Source: Alentia gelatinosa (Eukaryota > Annelida > Polychaeta > Phyllodocida > Polynoidae). From it: a stretch of 64,000 nt of DNA. Under the pieces are notes generated by a model. The model worked only from the letters and a program-made list of their open reading frames with translations, was not told the DNA's origin and did no database searches. This document shows, in pieces, positions 63,047 through 64,000 of the stretch. The translations under genes were made by a program, and so were the position numbers. Each line of letters opens with the position of its first letter. The stretch's first letter is position 1. The stretch is taken from positions 64,260,306-64,324,305 of the forward strand of contig OX465583.1 in NCBI GenBank assembly GCA_950022655.1, in the 5' to 3' direction.

Positions 63047-64000
63047 AGTAACTAGACTGATGGAAGACAGGTCCCGAGCCTAGGATGTTTCCAGTATAAA
63101 TAAAAAAATAAAAAACAAAAAAACCACAACTGTGGAACCTTGTAACGTGCATTTATGCAATGTCCAATGTATCAATCTTTAAAGCGAAATGTAGACGGGA
63201 AACTATGTACACCTTATAGGGAAATAAAAACAGCTAAAAAAACAATCCAAAGTACCAAAGAAAACCCCCCCCCCCCCAAAAAAAAAAAAACCAACCAAGG
63301 AGTTAGAGAGCGACTGCATCATCAACAAAAGTAGAGATCCATTGAAAAATACGGTCCTGTTATTGGATGGTATAGTATACTATTGAGGTCAGGTGGTGTT
63401 GTGTCCTTGACCTTGCTGGGATTGATTGTGAACGCTGACATCTGACCGATCACCAGTCTACGCGTCGTCGTCGTCATAGTGACCTGACCTGACCTGCCCC
63501 CTCCCACCCCACCCCCGCCCCCTCCCACCCACCCCCACCTCGCACCCCCACAGGGACCTATTACAATACATGACGTGCCTTTCTCTAATTTCTGGCTGGT
63601 CGGGACAAACTGGTAAAACACACTACACTCGTCACACCACTGGAATTGCGTTTATTTATTACCCACCCGACTAAAACCCAGGTGGTTATCAATATTCAGT
63701 AAAGTGCTATGATTGAGATCGTCTCATTTTCAGAAAACCTTTAGTTTATTGGCACTCAAGGGTAGTTGGACCTCCCTGCCCCGTTTTACATTTAATGTAG
63801 TTGATTTTTCCTCACAATTAAGCATCGTTTGTAGAATGCTCTTTTCTTCCTAGATATCCATTGGCCGTGTGGAACCTGCTTCAGTGTAAAAGTAGCAAAA
63901 GTAGAAATGACATAGAAATGAAATTTCTGCCTGACTAATAGGTTTAATTTGGCATCTGAGCAGTTTTTGAGCTTTCGGGGAGAGTGGTGTGGGGGCAATG
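63047..64000. other. unique DNA with C/A runs and a C-rich tract
   Basis: C14A12 near 63267-63291. C runs at 63497-63538 (CCCCCTCCCACCCCACCCCC and on) make a G-quadruplex candidate on the minus strand. TGACCTGACCTGACCTG lies at 63480-63496. No gene recognised to the end of the window. Confidence 0.5.

Noticed and set aside
1..64000. CRISPR arrays, operons, prophage or plasmid features
   Set aside because: Regular short arrays are true tandem repeats without unique spacers; no prokaryotic gene organisation anywhere.

Overview
This window looks like a gene-poor stretch of a eukaryotic, most probably invertebrate animal, chromosome. The reasons are: no tightly packed open frames, no operons and no ribosome-binding sites on either strand; abundant (TA)n, (AG)n and G/C-run microsatellites; CpG-containing GC islands set in AT-rich DNA; and a dense load of short non-autonomous foldback elements. 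No protein family, tRNA, rRNA, snRNA or transposase could be recognised. The species is not assignable from what is visible; a marine invertebrate is only a guess. The longer open frames fall in low-complexity repeats, in GC-rich DNA or inside inverted-repeat elements, and I do not read them as genes. One 51-codon frame behind a promoter-like motif cluster (2872-3116) is listed at low confidence.

The main content is a community of small inverted-repeat elements, many in several copies. I labelled the families by letter from alignment by eye: A and G (a composite, 5281, 15806, 21865, 22549, 35195, 41470, 46443, 49066); B, F, H, I, J, K, O (hairpin heads joined to a common tail bounded by TATCTCACCCC / GGGGTGAGATA or TATCCTACCCC); C (31800, 40025, 59025); D (11211, 11440, 36580, 51702); E (34316, 36835, 39507, 42579); L (1715, 1991); M (4574, 20838, 45116); P (35011); Q (21660, 37262, 46085); R (49572); S (1556, 23757, 45690); T (54735, 62805, retroposon-like 3' ends); and a CGACAAGG-rich element at 13622-14031. 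Many hairpin heads share one apical sequence close to ACTCGGCTTCGCCTCGT, which suggests a single superfamily that swaps hairpin arms while keeping tip and tail.

Layout: 1-2.4 kb minisatellite and foldbacks; 2.4-3.4 kb GC island with E-boxes and a CCAAT box; 3.4-5.7 kb repeats; 5.7-9.2 kb GC block, foldbacks and unique DNA of conserved-noncoding texture; 9.2-16.7 kb K, D, F, CGACAAGG and A elements; 17.1-19 kb a (TA)n tract and two polypurine tracts; 19.8-25.4 kb GC island, then M, J, Q, A, J and H elements; 26.2-29.7 kb interrupted 50-bp minisatellite and a perfect 48-bp palindrome; 30.6-43 kb the densest element region (F, C, E, P, A, H, D, Q); 44.4-50.5 kb tandem repeats, a hormone-response-like cluster and element R; 51.2-51.5 kb a candidate enhancer with a perfect RFX X-box; 56-57 kb an 11-bp minisatellite whose unit makes DR5-spaced GGGTCA half-sites; 57-58.3 kb a strong GC island; 58.8-64 kb more elements, a G-quadruplex tract and a retroposon-like tail.

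If the window has cellular function, it is most likely regulatory: unique stretches with homeodomain-type AT cores, an X-box, nuclear-receptor half-site clusters and several CpG islands that could be promoters of genes outside the window or of unrecognised short exons.
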